A DNA stretch of 11,190 nucleotides from CAZLGC01 sp964559275 (GCA_964559275.1 CAZLGC010000038.1:1-11190), one strand, 5' to 3'; positions 1-6,557 are shown, counted from the stretch's first letter. Notes: a model not told the origin generated them from the letters alone. Numbers and translations: made by a program.

Positions 1-5
1 AGCTA

Positions 6-14
6 TGCTACAAT
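6..14 (+). promoter_or_regulatory. Extended -10 promoter element for the lipoprotein gene
   Basis: TG-C-TACAAT (TG at 6-7, TACAAT at 9-14) is an extended -10 element matching five of six bases of the sigma-70 consensus. Transcription would start near base 20 and give a leader of about 45 bases before the ATG at 66. Any -35 element lies outside the window. A second, weaker reading (TTGTTA at 19-24, 17-base spacer, TCTAAC at 42-47) cannot be excluded. Confidence 0.4.
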
Positions 15-65
15 TCTCTTGTTATCAAGACTATCCACGTATCTAACCCAGTAATAATCAAAAGA

Positions 66-617
66 ATGAAAAAAATCGCTATTGTGCTATCGCTGATTCT
101 GGCCATTACATTGGTCATGGTCTTTTCTGTCGGCTGCACCATGCCCTGGCAGAAAAAGGCCCAGGAAGAAACCGCGGAACGGGCCCTAGAGCAAATGTCC
201 GGGCAGGATGTTGAGATCGACTCTAATTCAGAATCCACAACTTTTACCACCGAAGAAGGTGAAACAACCTTCGGCACCAGCGGAGAACTACCGGAAGATT
301 TTCCCGGCGACGTTCCCGCTTATCCTGATGCTGACATAACGTTTTCTCATGTCGGCAGCGGCAGCGAAGCCGAATCAGCTTCTGCTTCCCTGGAAACCAA
401 CGACAGCGTAGATGAAGTTTCCGCCTGGTATGAAAAACAGATTCCTGATAATGGCTGGGAAATCCAAAGTACTGACAGCTGGAGCTCGGGACCGGATCAA
501 TATGTTAGCTACACCGCCACCCAGGGCGATCGTGAACTTTCTGTCGGCATCAGTGTTTCCGAAGATGTGACAATGATAACGATTGCCGTTTACAAAGACA
601 CCACCACTAATCTCTAG
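66..617 (+). CDS. Secreted lipoprotein, unknown function
   Basis: 183 residues. A lysine start and hydrophobic stretch (residues 4-22) lead to Ser-Val-Gly-Cys with Cys24, which looks like a lipoprotein signal peptide with lipid attachment at Cys24; the -3 residue is Ser, not the usual Leu. Residues 30-90 are acidic and Ser/Thr-rich, with a 'LPEDFPGDVPAYPDA' motif at about 94-108. The C-terminal half looks globular and beta-rich ('DEVSAWYEKQIPDNGWEI', then 'ITIAVYKD' near the end). I recall similar DFP-DVP-YP modules in uncharacterised lipoproteins of CPR bacteria and Chloroflexi, but no function is known to me. The gene is alone on its strand and ends in a terminator shared with the convergent thioredoxin gene. 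The start is the only ATG ahead of the signal peptide; the Shine-Dalgarno site is weak (AAAAGA). Secretion is fairly sure, function open. Confidence 0.85.
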   Translation: MKKIAIVLSLILAITLVMVFSVGCTMPWQKKAQEETAERALEQMSGQDVEIDSNSESTTFTTEEGETTFGTSGELPEDFPGDVPAYPDADITFSHVGSGSEAESASASLETNDSVDEVSAWYEKQIPDNGWEIQSTDSWSSGPDQYVSYTATQGDRELSVGISVSEDVTMITIAVYKDTTTNL

Positions 618-623
618 ATAAAC

Positions 624-654
624 AAAAACAGCCCCCGTGCGGGGGCTGTTTTTT
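624..654. terminator. Bidirectional intrinsic terminator between lipoprotein and thioredoxin genes
   Basis: A perfect inverted repeat with ACAGCCCCC and GGGGGCTGT arms and loop GTGC. It is flanked by an A-run on the left (624-628) and a T-run on the right (649-654), so it can stop transcription from both sides. The stop codon of the thioredoxin gene overlaps the T-run. Nearly the same element is used again at 8565-8592. Confidence 0.92.
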
Positions 655-970
655 AATCTTCAAAATTTAGTATTTCTACCACGTCTTGTTTTGACTTAGG
701 CCCCCAGAATCGGTCAATTTCCTCCCCATTTTGGAAAACTATTACCGTCGGCAATGCTTTCACCTGCCAGCGGGCCGCGATATCCTCATATTTTGTGACG
801 TCAATACTACAGATTTTGATCTCGCCCTGTTTTTCCGTTGCTAACTCTACCAGCACCGGCTTAAGGACTCGACAGGGAGCGCACCAGTCTGCTGTGAAGA
901 AGGCCAGCACCGGCGTGTCAGCTCGCAGAACTTCGTCGTTAAAATTGCCTCGATTAACTTCGGTTATCAT
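653..970 (-). CDS. trxA: Thioredoxin
   Basis: 105 residues, the full length of a classical single-domain thioredoxin. The active site is WCAPC at residues 29-33; the usual WCGPC has Gly where this has Ala, a common variant in bacterial thioredoxins. The cis-proline loop is present (LPT, Pro74), followed by the expected strand and the 'FWG' turn near 88-90. No signal peptide or membrane segment is seen, so it should be a cytoplasmic dithiol reductant of protein disulfides, recycled by a thioredoxin reductase not in this window. The ATG lies 3 bases after the CapA-like stop codon, so the two are almost surely co-transcribed. A GAGGA ribosome site lies inside the end of that upstream gene. Family assignment is firm; the exact paralogue name is not. 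Confidence 0.93.
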   Translation of the reverse strand: MITEVNRGNFNDEVLRADTPVLAFFTADWCAPCRVLKPVLVELATEKQGEIKICSIDVTKYEDIAARWQVKALPTVIVFQNGEEIDRFWGPKSKQDVVEILNFED

Positions 971-973
971 AGA

Positions 974-2011
974 TTACCAATCCTCAAATCGCGGTTGGTT
1001 ATAGTCGTAAATCCGGACTTTTTCAAAATTTATATCTCGAACTTCACCGTCAGTTAGGGTTGCGGTTAAAACCTCCCCCCGCCGGGTTTCTTCCGACCAC
1101 ATCTGGTCAAAAACGAAATTTCCCAGGCTGTAAATAATCTGTTTGCCGTTATATATCTCTTTGTCCTGAACCACGTGGGGATGATGGCCAATCACCAGGT
1201 CAGCCCCGGCATCCACCGCTGCATGGGCAAATTCCACCTGGGAATCAATCGGATCAAAAACATATTCCGTGCCCGCATGCATGGAAACAATAACGTAATC
1301 AACTTCATCCCGGACCTGGGAAACATCAAGTTTGACCATTTCCGGATCCATCCAAGCGATACCGGCACTGGACGGGGTCGCCTCCCAGACTTCCTGCGGA
1401 CCGACATTCTGGTAGGCAAAAAAAGCTATGCTGTTACCTTTGACATCCAAGATGGCAGGCGCATGCGCTGATTCCAGATTGTCACCGGCACCGGCCGTCA
1501 GAATTCCTCGTGATTCCAGTTGCTCCACAGAATCAACTAACGCCTGCTTACCAAAGTTGAGAGAGTGGTTGTTAGCCAAAGATACGACGTCAAAACCGGC
1601 ATATTCCAGACCGTCTATTCCCTCAGTAGGAACAATGAAACTCATTCCCTCCGGCGGCGGTTCGGCCAGGTCGGAAACTGCCGATTCCACATTGGCAAAG
1701 GTAATATCGGCCGCCGCGGTGAAATCAGCTGTTTCCCGGAAAGGATGGCGAGAATCTCCCCCGTGCGCCAGAATTTTAGTCCAGACATGGCGCGACATCA
1801 TGACATCACCCACCGCCACCAGCGTCACCGCTTCCGACTCGGATTCAACCGGCTCAGAAGGGGTGGCCTCATTGCTAACAACCTCAGTCTGTTCTTGGCT
1901 GGAAGCAGCTAAATTATCCGGGGACGTGGCCGCGTTATTTCCATACCACCAAACCACCGCAATTCCCACGGATAATAACAAAGCAAATATGAATAGGGCT
2001 TTTTTCAGCAT
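974..2011 (-). CDS. CapA-family metallophosphatase-like protein, membrane-anchored
   Basis: 345 residues. An N-terminal hydrophobic helix (about 5-23) is an uncleaved anchor or signal peptide. A Ser/Glu-rich linker follows (25-60), then the CapA/PgsA-type domain to the C-terminus. The metallophosphatase motifs appear in order: GDVM (68-71), NVES (107-110), NNH (147-149), HAG (245-247), GHHPH (275-279) and SLGNFVFD (295-302). In this family (PGA_cap, calcineurin-like fold) the His, Asp and Asn residues bind metals. CapA itself takes part in poly-gamma-glutamate capsule synthesis, but most relatives are not encoded with capB or capC, and neither is here. A role in envelope polymer or phosphoester metabolism outside the membrane is inferred. 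Thioredoxin follows directly. No clear promoter lies in the 72 bases upstream, so it may be read from the DUF134 promoter through the hairpin at 2030-2085. Confidence 0.88.
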   Translation of the reverse strand: MLKKALFIFALLLSVGIAVVWWYGNNAATSPDNLAASSQEQTEVVSNEATPSEPVESESEAVTLVAVGDVMMSRHVWTKILAHGGDSRHPFRETADFTAAADITFANVESAVSDLAEPPPEGMSFIVPTEGIDGLEYAGFDVVSLANNHSLNFGKQALVDSVEQLESRGILTAGAGDNLESAHAPAILDVKGNSIAFFAYQNVGPQEVWEATPSSAGIAWMDPEMVKLDVSQVRDEVDYVIVSMHAGTEYVFDPIDSQVEFAHAAVDAGADLVIGHHPHVVQDKEIYNGKQIIYSLGNFVFDQMWSEETRRGEVLTATLTDGEVRDINFEKVRIYDYNQPRFEDW

Positions 2012-2029
2012 ATTAACTTAGCTTAGCAC

Positions 2030-2085
2030 AAATATAAAAGGCGGCAAATGCCAAAAATGAGATAACACTGTCGCCTTTTATATTT
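2030..2085 (-). terminator. Long inverted repeat after the DUF134 gene, terminator or attenuator
   Basis: Perfect 14-base arms, 2030-2043 and 2072-2085, are separated by 28 bases. On the minus strand the second arm reads CGCCTTTTATATTT, so it ends T-rich as a terminator would. The first arm includes two bases of the DUF134 gene's TAA stop. The loop is long for an intrinsic terminator and holds a small GGC/GCC hairpin (2043-2052), so partial read-through into the CapA-like gene is plausible. Confidence 0.6.
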
Positions 2086-2614
2086 AGGCACCTCGTACCA
2101 TTGCGGTGCCGCACTTAGGGCACTTCACAGAAGCACAAGGAACACCTCGTTTTTTGGAAATCTCGGTATCACATTCCGGACAAACACAAGTTGTTGCCGG
2201 GCCGCCAAAGCCGCCACCCGCCGGATTCATCCGACGACCACGACCGCGACCGCGACCCCTGCCTCGTCCGGCGCCCATTCCGGGGCCTTGACCGAGAGGT
2301 CCAGTTCCGTCTCCACCTGGCATAGATATCACCCCCTTTCTATCATTTATTTGAATCGCCTTGCCGTAAAGCAGGGCGTCGACCACTTTTTTACGAGCGG
2401 CATACAAGATCCGCTGAAAAGTGGATGTTGAAACATCCATTTTCTTGGCTGCCTGTTCTTGATCCAAACCAGCGTAATCCTTAAGACGCATGGCTTCCAG
2501 TTCATCCACTCCTAAATTGACCGCGGGAAATCGCTGCTGGCGGCCTTGTCGGGGCCGAAAATCAGTTATTTCAGGGCGGCAAGCCACCCGTCTTTTGCGC
2601 CATGGTCTAGGCAT
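2084..2614 (-). CDS. DUF134 DNA-binding protein with RG-rich tract and C-terminal zinc ribbon
   Basis: 176 residues. Residues 1-95 match the DUF134 family: a basic start ('MPRPWRKRRV'), 'LGVDELEAMRLKDYAGLDQEQAAKKMDVSTSTFQRIL' logic at about 34-70, and a helix-turn-helix at about 52-75. Residues 98-112 hold the 'MPGGDGTGPLGQGPG' motif often found at the start of small metal-related DUF5320-like proteins. An Arg-Gly run follows (115-128). The C-terminus carries CVC-P-EC (143-148), Cys160 and CPKCG (165-169), a probable zinc ribbon. DUF134 proteins are predicted DNA-binding regulators, sometimes near metal or redox genes, but their ligands are largely unknown. The ATG has an AAAGG ribosome site 7 bases upstream. 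A strong promoter with a palindrome precedes it, which points to autoregulation. The ligand is unknown; metal or redox sensing is only an inference from the cysteines. Confidence 0.85.
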   Translation of the reverse strand: MPRPWRKRRVACRPEITDFRPRQGRQQRFPAVNLGVDELEAMRLKDYAGLDQEQAAKKMDVSTSTFQRILYAARKKVVDALLYGKAIQINDRKGVISMPGGDGTGPLGQGPGMGAGRGRGRGRGRGRRMNPAGGGFGGPATTCVCPECDTEISKKRGVPCASVKCPKCGTAMVRGA

Positions 2615-2630
2615 AAATAAGCCTTTCTTT

Positions 2631-2646
2631 ATGGGTATATACCCAT
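2631..2646. promoter_or_regulatory. 16-bp perfect palindrome, candidate operator
   Basis: ATGGGTATATACCCAT is a perfect palindrome. On the minus strand it starts in the last two bases of the -10 box and covers the expected transcription start of the DUF134 gene, a classic place for a repressor to block initiation. The gene it precedes encodes a helix-turn-helix protein, so self-binding is the simplest reading. No binding has been shown. Confidence 0.55.
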
Positions 2647-2672
2647 TATACCACTGGGAAAATATCTGTCAA
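2645..2672 (-). promoter_or_regulatory. Consensus sigma-70 promoter of the DUF134 gene
   Basis: Read on the minus strand, TTGACA (2672-2667) and TATAAT (2650-2645) both match the consensus at all six positions, with a 16-base spacer. The start site would fall near 2638, leaving a leader of about 24 bases before the ATG at 2614. The -35 box begins right after the T-run of the preceding gene's terminator, so this gene is transcribed independently of the membrane-protein gene. Confidence 0.85.
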
Positions 2673-2701
2673 GAGAAAACCCCCAATCCGAAGATTGGGG
2701 G
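2672..2701 (-). terminator. Intrinsic terminator of the small membrane-protein gene
   Basis: On the minus strand a 9-bp stem (CCCCCAATC paired with GATTGGGGG, 2693-2701 with 2680-2688) closes a TTCG loop, giving the very stable C(UUCG)G tetraloop. TTTTCTCTT follows. The stop codon at 2708-2710 lies 6 bases upstream of the stem. Confidence 0.93.
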
Positions 2702-2707
2702 TAGTTT

Positions 2708-3067
2708 CTAGCACAATACACAGACAAGTGGTAGGCCGATACCGACAACTAGTATCGGAGCCGTTACCACCAGCCACGAGAAGTCATGGGCATTCCAATC
2801 CCCCTTCTGAATACATATTCTGGCGCTGATTGATCCCAGCAGCATGACGTAACAGGCGTTGCAACCAGCATAAGTAAACATCAGCAGTAGCAGCAGCAAT
2901 CCAGGTTTTTCTGCTGTTTCCGGGGGAGCCTTGCCTCGCAAGGCAACCATCATCGGTGAATTTCTGATCTCGTTGGCGATGAAAGGTAGTTGTACAACCA
3001 TGGCAACAACAGTTACCAGAAGCACGATTTTGAGCTGTGGCAATGACCATCTGTACTTCGACCTCAC
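2708..3067 (-). CDS. Small integral membrane protein, unknown function
   Basis: I do not recognise this protein. From the chosen GTG it has 119 residues with three hydrophobic segments: about 13-32 ('IVLLVTVVAMVVQLPFI'), 55-78 ('LLLLLLMFTYAGCNACYVMLL') and 95-118 ('WLVVTAPILVVGIGLPLVCVL'). The second helix holds a Cys-Asn-Ala-Cys pair; further cysteines lie just after it and at the C-terminus (VCVLC). An ATG at 3088 would add seven residues, but AAAGGAGG at 3077-3070 sits inside that extension, five bases before the GTG. This makes the GTG the better start. The gene has its own strong terminator and is divergent from purF, with 127 bases between the starts. Membrane location is well supported; the role is unknown. 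Confidence 0.72.
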   Translation of the reverse strand: MRSKYRWSLPQLKIVLLVTVVAMVVQLPFIANEIRNSPMMVALRGKAPPETAEKPGLLLLLLMFTYAGCNACYVMLLGSISARICIQKGDWNAHDFSWLVVTAPILVVGIGLPLVCVLC

Positions 3068-3129
3068 TCTCTCCTCCTTTGTGAGCATCCTTGCAACCTA
3101 TCACAAATGCTATTAACTGACAATAATTC

Positions 3130-3158
3130 TTGCGATTTGGTTTGCCAAATAGTATACT
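3130..3158 (+). promoter_or_regulatory. Promoter of the purF-like gene, with inverted repeat in the spacer
   Basis: TTGCGA (3130-3135), a 17-base spacer and TATACT (3153-3158) form a good sigma-70 promoter. Transcription should start near 3165. The spacer contains ATTTGG-TTTG-CCAAAT (3135-3150), a 6-bp inverted repeat that could be a repressor site. On the opposite strand TTGGCA (3146-3141), 17 bases and TATTGT could serve the divergent membrane-protein gene, so both promoters may share this element. Confidence 0.6.
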
Positions 3159-3167
3159 AATTCGATT

Positions 3168-3188
3168 AGGAGGAAAAAACCAAGGAGG
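3168..3188 (+). promoter_or_regulatory. Two Shine-Dalgarno motifs before purF
   Basis: AGGAGG occurs at 3168-3173 and AAGGAGG at 3182-3188. The second lies six bases before the ATG at 3195 and sets the start. The first has no start codon at a proper distance and lies almost at the predicted 5' end of the mRNA, so it may be unused or act as a ribosome standby site. Confidence 0.7.
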
Positions 3189-3194
3189 ATTGAC

Positions 3195-4634
3195 ATGTCT
3201 ATACAAGCACTCAGGCACAATTGCGGCCTATGTGTTGCCAAAACCCTGCACGATGCCTATTCGTTCATCCGCAGTCTTCAGCACCGCGGCCGGGAAGCCG
3301 CCGGAATTGCAGCTATCGGCTCTGACCAGATTGTGGTGATTAAGTGGCTGGGGCCGGTCACCCGCTTTGACATCACCGATCTGCACAAGATCCTGCCCGC
3401 ACCTTTGTTCCACACTTACTTTGCCCACGTTCGTTATGCCACCAGGGGAAGAAAGGAAACTAGAGAGATTCTGTGCGATGCTCACCCTATCGCTATCGGC
3501 GGCAAGGTGACGCACGAACAGGACCATATCATTATCAGAGACTGCGAGGCCGTCATTATTCACAATGGCCAGGTCGATATACCCTTCTCCGAACTCCCCA
3601 CCGGAACCAAACTCAAAACCGGAACTGACACTGAAGCACTGCTCTATTATCTGCTGGCCAATGGTCCTCGGACGGCTTTGCACGAGATCCCCGGCGCCTA
3701 CACTCTTGCTTACACCCTCAGACGCTTCCCCGAGATCATCGCCATGCGTGACCGCACCGGCATCAAACCCGGAGTGCTCGGCTGGAAAGACGGTAGCTAC
3801 GGCTTTGCCTCCGAGGATATCGCCTTTCGCAAGAACGGCGGCGAATTCACAGAAGACATGGAGCCCGGCACTATCTACTACCTGCGGAGCAACGGCAGCT
3901 ACCGCAAAGAACCGGTCGTCACCCCGGAAACCCGCTTCTGCTTCTTCGAATGGAACTACCTCGCAGACGTTGATTCTATGTTGAATGGTATCAATGTCCG
4001 CCTCCTGCGCGAACAACTGGGCGCCGCCCTACCTTACATTCCCGTCGATCTCGTTACCTGCGTCCCCCGCTGTCCCCAAGTGGCCGCCCGGGTTTACGCC
4101 AAGAACAAGGGCTTGCCCTTTTCCTCAGTACTGTACAAAACCCGCGGCGAGCGCTCATTCCAGGGTTCAACTGCCAAGCAACGCCACGACTCGATTGCCA
4201 GCAACCTCTTTCTGCTGCCCTATCTGCGCGGCCCGGGCGGAGAAGTCATCGCGGCTCCTGATTTCCTCGCCGGGAAAAAGGTTACTCTGATTGATGACAG
4301 CATCGTGCGCGGAAACAACTCCGTGCACGCTCGCGATCTCCTGCTGGGACAAGCGAAGGTAGCCGAGATCAACTTTCTCAGCTACACTCCCCCAATCGGA
4401 ATTGTCGGAGACGATGGCATCCCCCGTGGCTGCCTCTTCGGCGTCGATATGCCCCCGCGTGATAAGTTCATCGCCCGGGAGAGAACCCGCGCCGAGATCA
4501 GCTCGAAAATGGGTATGGATGTCCATCACCTATCGCTAGAGCGAATGCTGGCTGTCTACCGCCGCTGCGGCCTACACCCAGAGCAGTTGTGTACTTACTG
4601 CGTGGGCGGACCGCACCCCTTTGGCAACACATAG
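3195..4634 (+). CDS. purF: Amidophosphoribosyltransferase (PurF family)
   Basis: 479 residues, normal for the family. PurF makes 5-phosphoribosylamine from PRPP and glutamine, the first step of purine synthesis. The N-terminal nucleophile glutaminase domain shows NCG with Cys10 as likely catalytic residue after removal of a 9-residue propeptide, LQHRGREAAGI (28-38), HVRYATRG (78-85), HNG (123-125) and GTDTEALL (143-150). The phosphoribosyltransferase domain carries the PRPP motif VTLIDDSIVRGNN (363-375). Cys249, Cys413, Cys466 and Cys469 match the four ligands of the 4Fe-4S cluster in Bacillus-type enzymes. Odd points: the usual VPDSG loop reads VPRCP (290-294), and the loop near 314-323 is divergent, so substrate range may differ. 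The gene stands alone with no other pur gene, and its GC content is clearly higher than its neighbours', hinting at transfer. The family is certain; the exact reaction slightly less so. Confidence 0.93.
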   Translation: MSIQALRHNCGLCVAKTLHDAYSFIRSLQHRGREAAGIAAIGSDQIVVIKWLGPVTRFDITDLHKILPAPLFHTYFAHVRYATRGRKETREILCDAHPIAIGGKVTHEQDHIIIRDCEAVIIHNGQVDIPFSELPTGTKLKTGTDTEALLYYLLANGPRTALHEIPGAYTLAYTLRRFPEIIAMRDRTGIKPGVLGWKDGSYGFASEDIAFRKNGGEFTEDMEPGTIYYLRSNGSYRKEPVVTPETRFCFFEWNYLADVDSMLNGINVRLLREQLGAALPYIPVDLVTCVPRCPQVAARVYAKNKGLPFSSVLYKTRGERSFQGSTAKQRHDSIASNLFLLPYLRGPGGEVIAAPDFLAGKKVTLIDDSIVRGNNSVHARDLLLGQAKVAEINFLSYTPPIGIVGDDGIPRGCLFGVDMPPRDKFIARERTRAEISSKMGMDVHHLSLERMLAVYRRCGLHPEQLCTYCVGGPHPFGNT

Positions 4635-4641
4635 ACAAACT

Positions 4642-4670
4642 AAGACCCCTTCAGCGACTGAAGGGGTCTT
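4642..4670. terminator. Bidirectional hairpin between purF and the 605-residue gene
   Basis: AAGACCCCTTCAG (4642-4654) and CTGAAGGGGTCTT (4658-4670) form a perfect 13-bp stem around CGA. It lies 7 bases after the purF stop and 14 bases before the stop of the convergent gene. Neither side has a long T-run, so termination may rely mainly on stem strength. Confidence 0.8.
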
Positions 4671-4684
4671 GCCTTATTCGAAGA

Positions 4685-6502
4685 TTAGCGAGCGCGGGCG
4701 GCGCGCAATGCTGCTTCGATCTCCGTCTCCCATTTTTCCGGCGGGACCTCGCGAAAGCGCTTGAATAGATCATCCCTAAATTCATCATCCGGAAAATCTT
4801 CCAGGGCATCATTCATAGAAATATCCAGCCGGTCAAGCAGCTCCATTTGCTTTTTGACTTCGTCCCGGGAATGATCTGTCAAAAATCTAATATCTTCATC
4901 GCTATACCCGGCAGCTTCAAGATGCCGAGCCATAGCTGTCATCTCATTATCCATACCTCGCAGAATCTGACGAGAATCCATGAAGGTAGCAGTCAGCTCA
5001 CTCCGATTTGCCGAAAGCGGCATCGGACTGGACAAAAGATTTTGAATATCTAATTTGATCCGCTCGACTCGGGTGTCGATACCGGTAGCAACAGCCCCTT
5101 GCAGGGCGTTTTCGATGTCTTTGCTATCGCTAGAGGGAGACAACTCCTCTCCCAGCATCAGGTTGAAAAATTTCTCTACCACTGCATCATATTTTTCTCC
5201 AAATTCTTCCCGAACCTGTTGGCGCACATCGTCTATGACCAGATCGCGATGAGCTGTTTCAAAGCCAGTCTCCGACAAAGCTACTGCCACCGCCATTATT
5301 TCTAGCTGTAGTGCTGATTCCGACAGCGATTGTTCTTCTCCCATTACATAGATAAGACCGCTAGCTTCATCGCTCTCGGTATTTATAACTTTGTAAATTC
5401 CGGGGGTTACTTCTTTTGCTTCTCCTCGCTCGATAGCAGCAGCGAGGTCTGCCTCCCCTAATTTGTAATAAACCCCAAACTCACCCTCGGCTACCTCAAA
5501 CGGCTCGCTCAACTCCAGGGACAATTCACTTTGTATAAGACTGCTACCCCATTCCGGTGAACCATCAACAACTTCTCTTTCAGTTTCAGCGTCGATTTCG
5601 GCAAAAACTTTTTCTGCCCGCTCGATTTGCGGGCGGTCTGAATCAGCAACTCCTAATTTTTCCAGAACTTCATCAGTTCCCACCTCGGCTTCGAGCAGAC
5701 TCGGGTCTTCGACCACAGCGGCAACCGTCTCGGCAGCCTCCAAATATGAATCAGCCGCCTCCCCGTACCGCTTAGACAACACTTTCTCATCCCGATCCAC
5801 ACCATCTTCTCCGCGCTCGCGTTTTCCCACCACTTGGAGCACACCGGTTACATAAACACCCCGTTCCTGAAGTTTTTCAACGACCGGTACTACTTCCTGT
5901 GCCCGGGAGTCACCAGATTGCAATCTCGCAACTAACTGCTCATCACTCATTTGTTCGCGAGTTTCCCCAATCCTCTCATGCCCATCACGTAGTTCTATAT
6001 AGCGATCGGCGCCAAACTCCGCCACCGCCGCAGTCTTCTTCTGCGCCGCGGGAGTTCGCTCTCTAGCCCGACTCGTTAATTCCCGCGTCCGGCGCTGTCC
6101 TGTACGTAACAGGTCCAAACCGGGTTGTAGATCCTTGCTATCAAGTCTGGCTAAAATTTCTGCTACCTCCGGAGATTTTTCTTTCGCCTCTTTCGTTAAT
6201 TGCGGTACAGATATACCCGTCAAATCTCGTGGCAACAAATCACGAACGCTGCTAGCAATTTCCAGATATTTCTCACGTAGAAGTTCTTTTTGGCGCACGG
6301 CCATTTCCCGCAGTGTTTCTCTTGTTTCTTCAATTTCTCGGCTGACTTTTTCGCGCAACTCGGTACGATTTTCCTCTAATTCAGAGCGCATCGCCTCGCG
6401 CTTCTGATCCATCTCCGCTAACATCATATCCAAGTCAAGCCTTTCGGGGATACCAGAAGACTCATTGACCTCCCGTCTTTCTTGTATTTCGCGTGTTTTC
6501 AT
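4685..6502 (-). CDS. Large charged, cysteine-free helical protein, unknown
   Basis: I do not recognise any domain. The 605-residue product has no signal peptide, no membrane segment and no cysteine, so it should be cytoplasmic. Residues about 25-82 are a long charged helix with heptad-like spacing ('LEENRTELREKVSREIEETRETLREM'), a probable coiled coil. Residues about 130-185 are basic. A mixed, more globular part spans about 320-415 with short beta-like stretches ('FGVYYKLGEADLAAAI', 'SGLIYVMGEE'), followed by helices to the end and an Arg-Ala-rich tail (591-605). The middle (180-310) is acidic and helical. It is convergent with purF and divergent from the ABC transporter, and stands alone. 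The start ATG at 6502 has only a distant AGGAT upstream, so the ribosome site is poor. Long helical proteins of this style are common orphans in CPR genomes. A structural or scaffold role would be a guess. Confidence 0.82.
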   Translation of the reverse strand: MKTREIQERREVNESSGIPERLDLDMMLAEMDQKREAMRSELEENRTELREKVSREIEETRETLREMAVRQKELLREKYLEIASSVRDLLPRDLTGISVPQLTKEAKEKSPEVAEILARLDSKDLQPGLDLLRTGQRRTRELTSRARERTPAAQKKTAAVAEFGADRYIELRDGHERIGETREQMSDEQLVARLQSGDSRAQEVVPVVEKLQERGVYVTGVLQVVGKRERGEDGVDRDEKVLSKRYGEAADSYLEAAETVAAVVEDPSLLEAEVGTDEVLEKLGVADSDRPQIERAEKVFAEIDAETEREVVDGSPEWGSSLIQSELSLELSEPFEVAEGEFGVYYKLGEADLAAAIERGEAKEVTPGIYKVINTESDEASGLIYVMGEEQSLSESALQLEIMAVAVALSETGFETAHRDLVIDDVRQQVREEFGEKYDAVVEKFFNLMLGEELSPSSDSKDIENALQGAVATGIDTRVERIKLDIQNLLSSPMPLSANRSELTATFMDSRQILRGMDNEMTAMARHLEAAGYSDEDIRFLTDHSRDEVKKQMELLDRLDISMNDALEDFPDDEFRDDLFKRFREVPPEKWETEIEAALRAARAR

Positions 6503-6530
6503 TAAATATGAAAATTATCCTTGAAACTTC

Positions 6531-6557
6531 AGTATATCATTTTTTGGAAACAATCAA
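6531..6557 (-). promoter_or_regulatory. Possible promoter of the 605-residue gene
   Basis: On the minus strand TATACT (6536-6531) is a good -10 box about 28 bases upstream of the ATG. The best -35 candidate, TTGATT (6557-6552), is only 15 bases away, shorter than usual. The surrounding 150 bases are very AT-rich and separate two divergent units. Confidence 0.35.

Noticed and set aside
974..2011. Poly-gamma-glutamate capsule operon
   Set aside because: capB and capC are absent; the neighbours are thioredoxin and a DUF134 regulator, so only the family name is kept.
1428..2021. 197-codon open frame on the plus strand opposite the CapA-like gene
   Set aside because: The minus strand carries all the CapA-family motifs through this stretch; the plus frame has a low-complexity Ser/Ala/Thr composition and no ribosome site.
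3068..3088. ATG start at 3088 for the small membrane protein
   Set aside because: The strong AAAGGAGG ribosome site lies inside this extension and points to the GTG at 3067.
3228..4016. 262-codon open frame on the minus strand inside purF
   Set aside because: It lies fully antisense to a strongly supported PurF gene. Its length follows from the higher GC and codon bias of purF, and its protein shows no recognisable motif.
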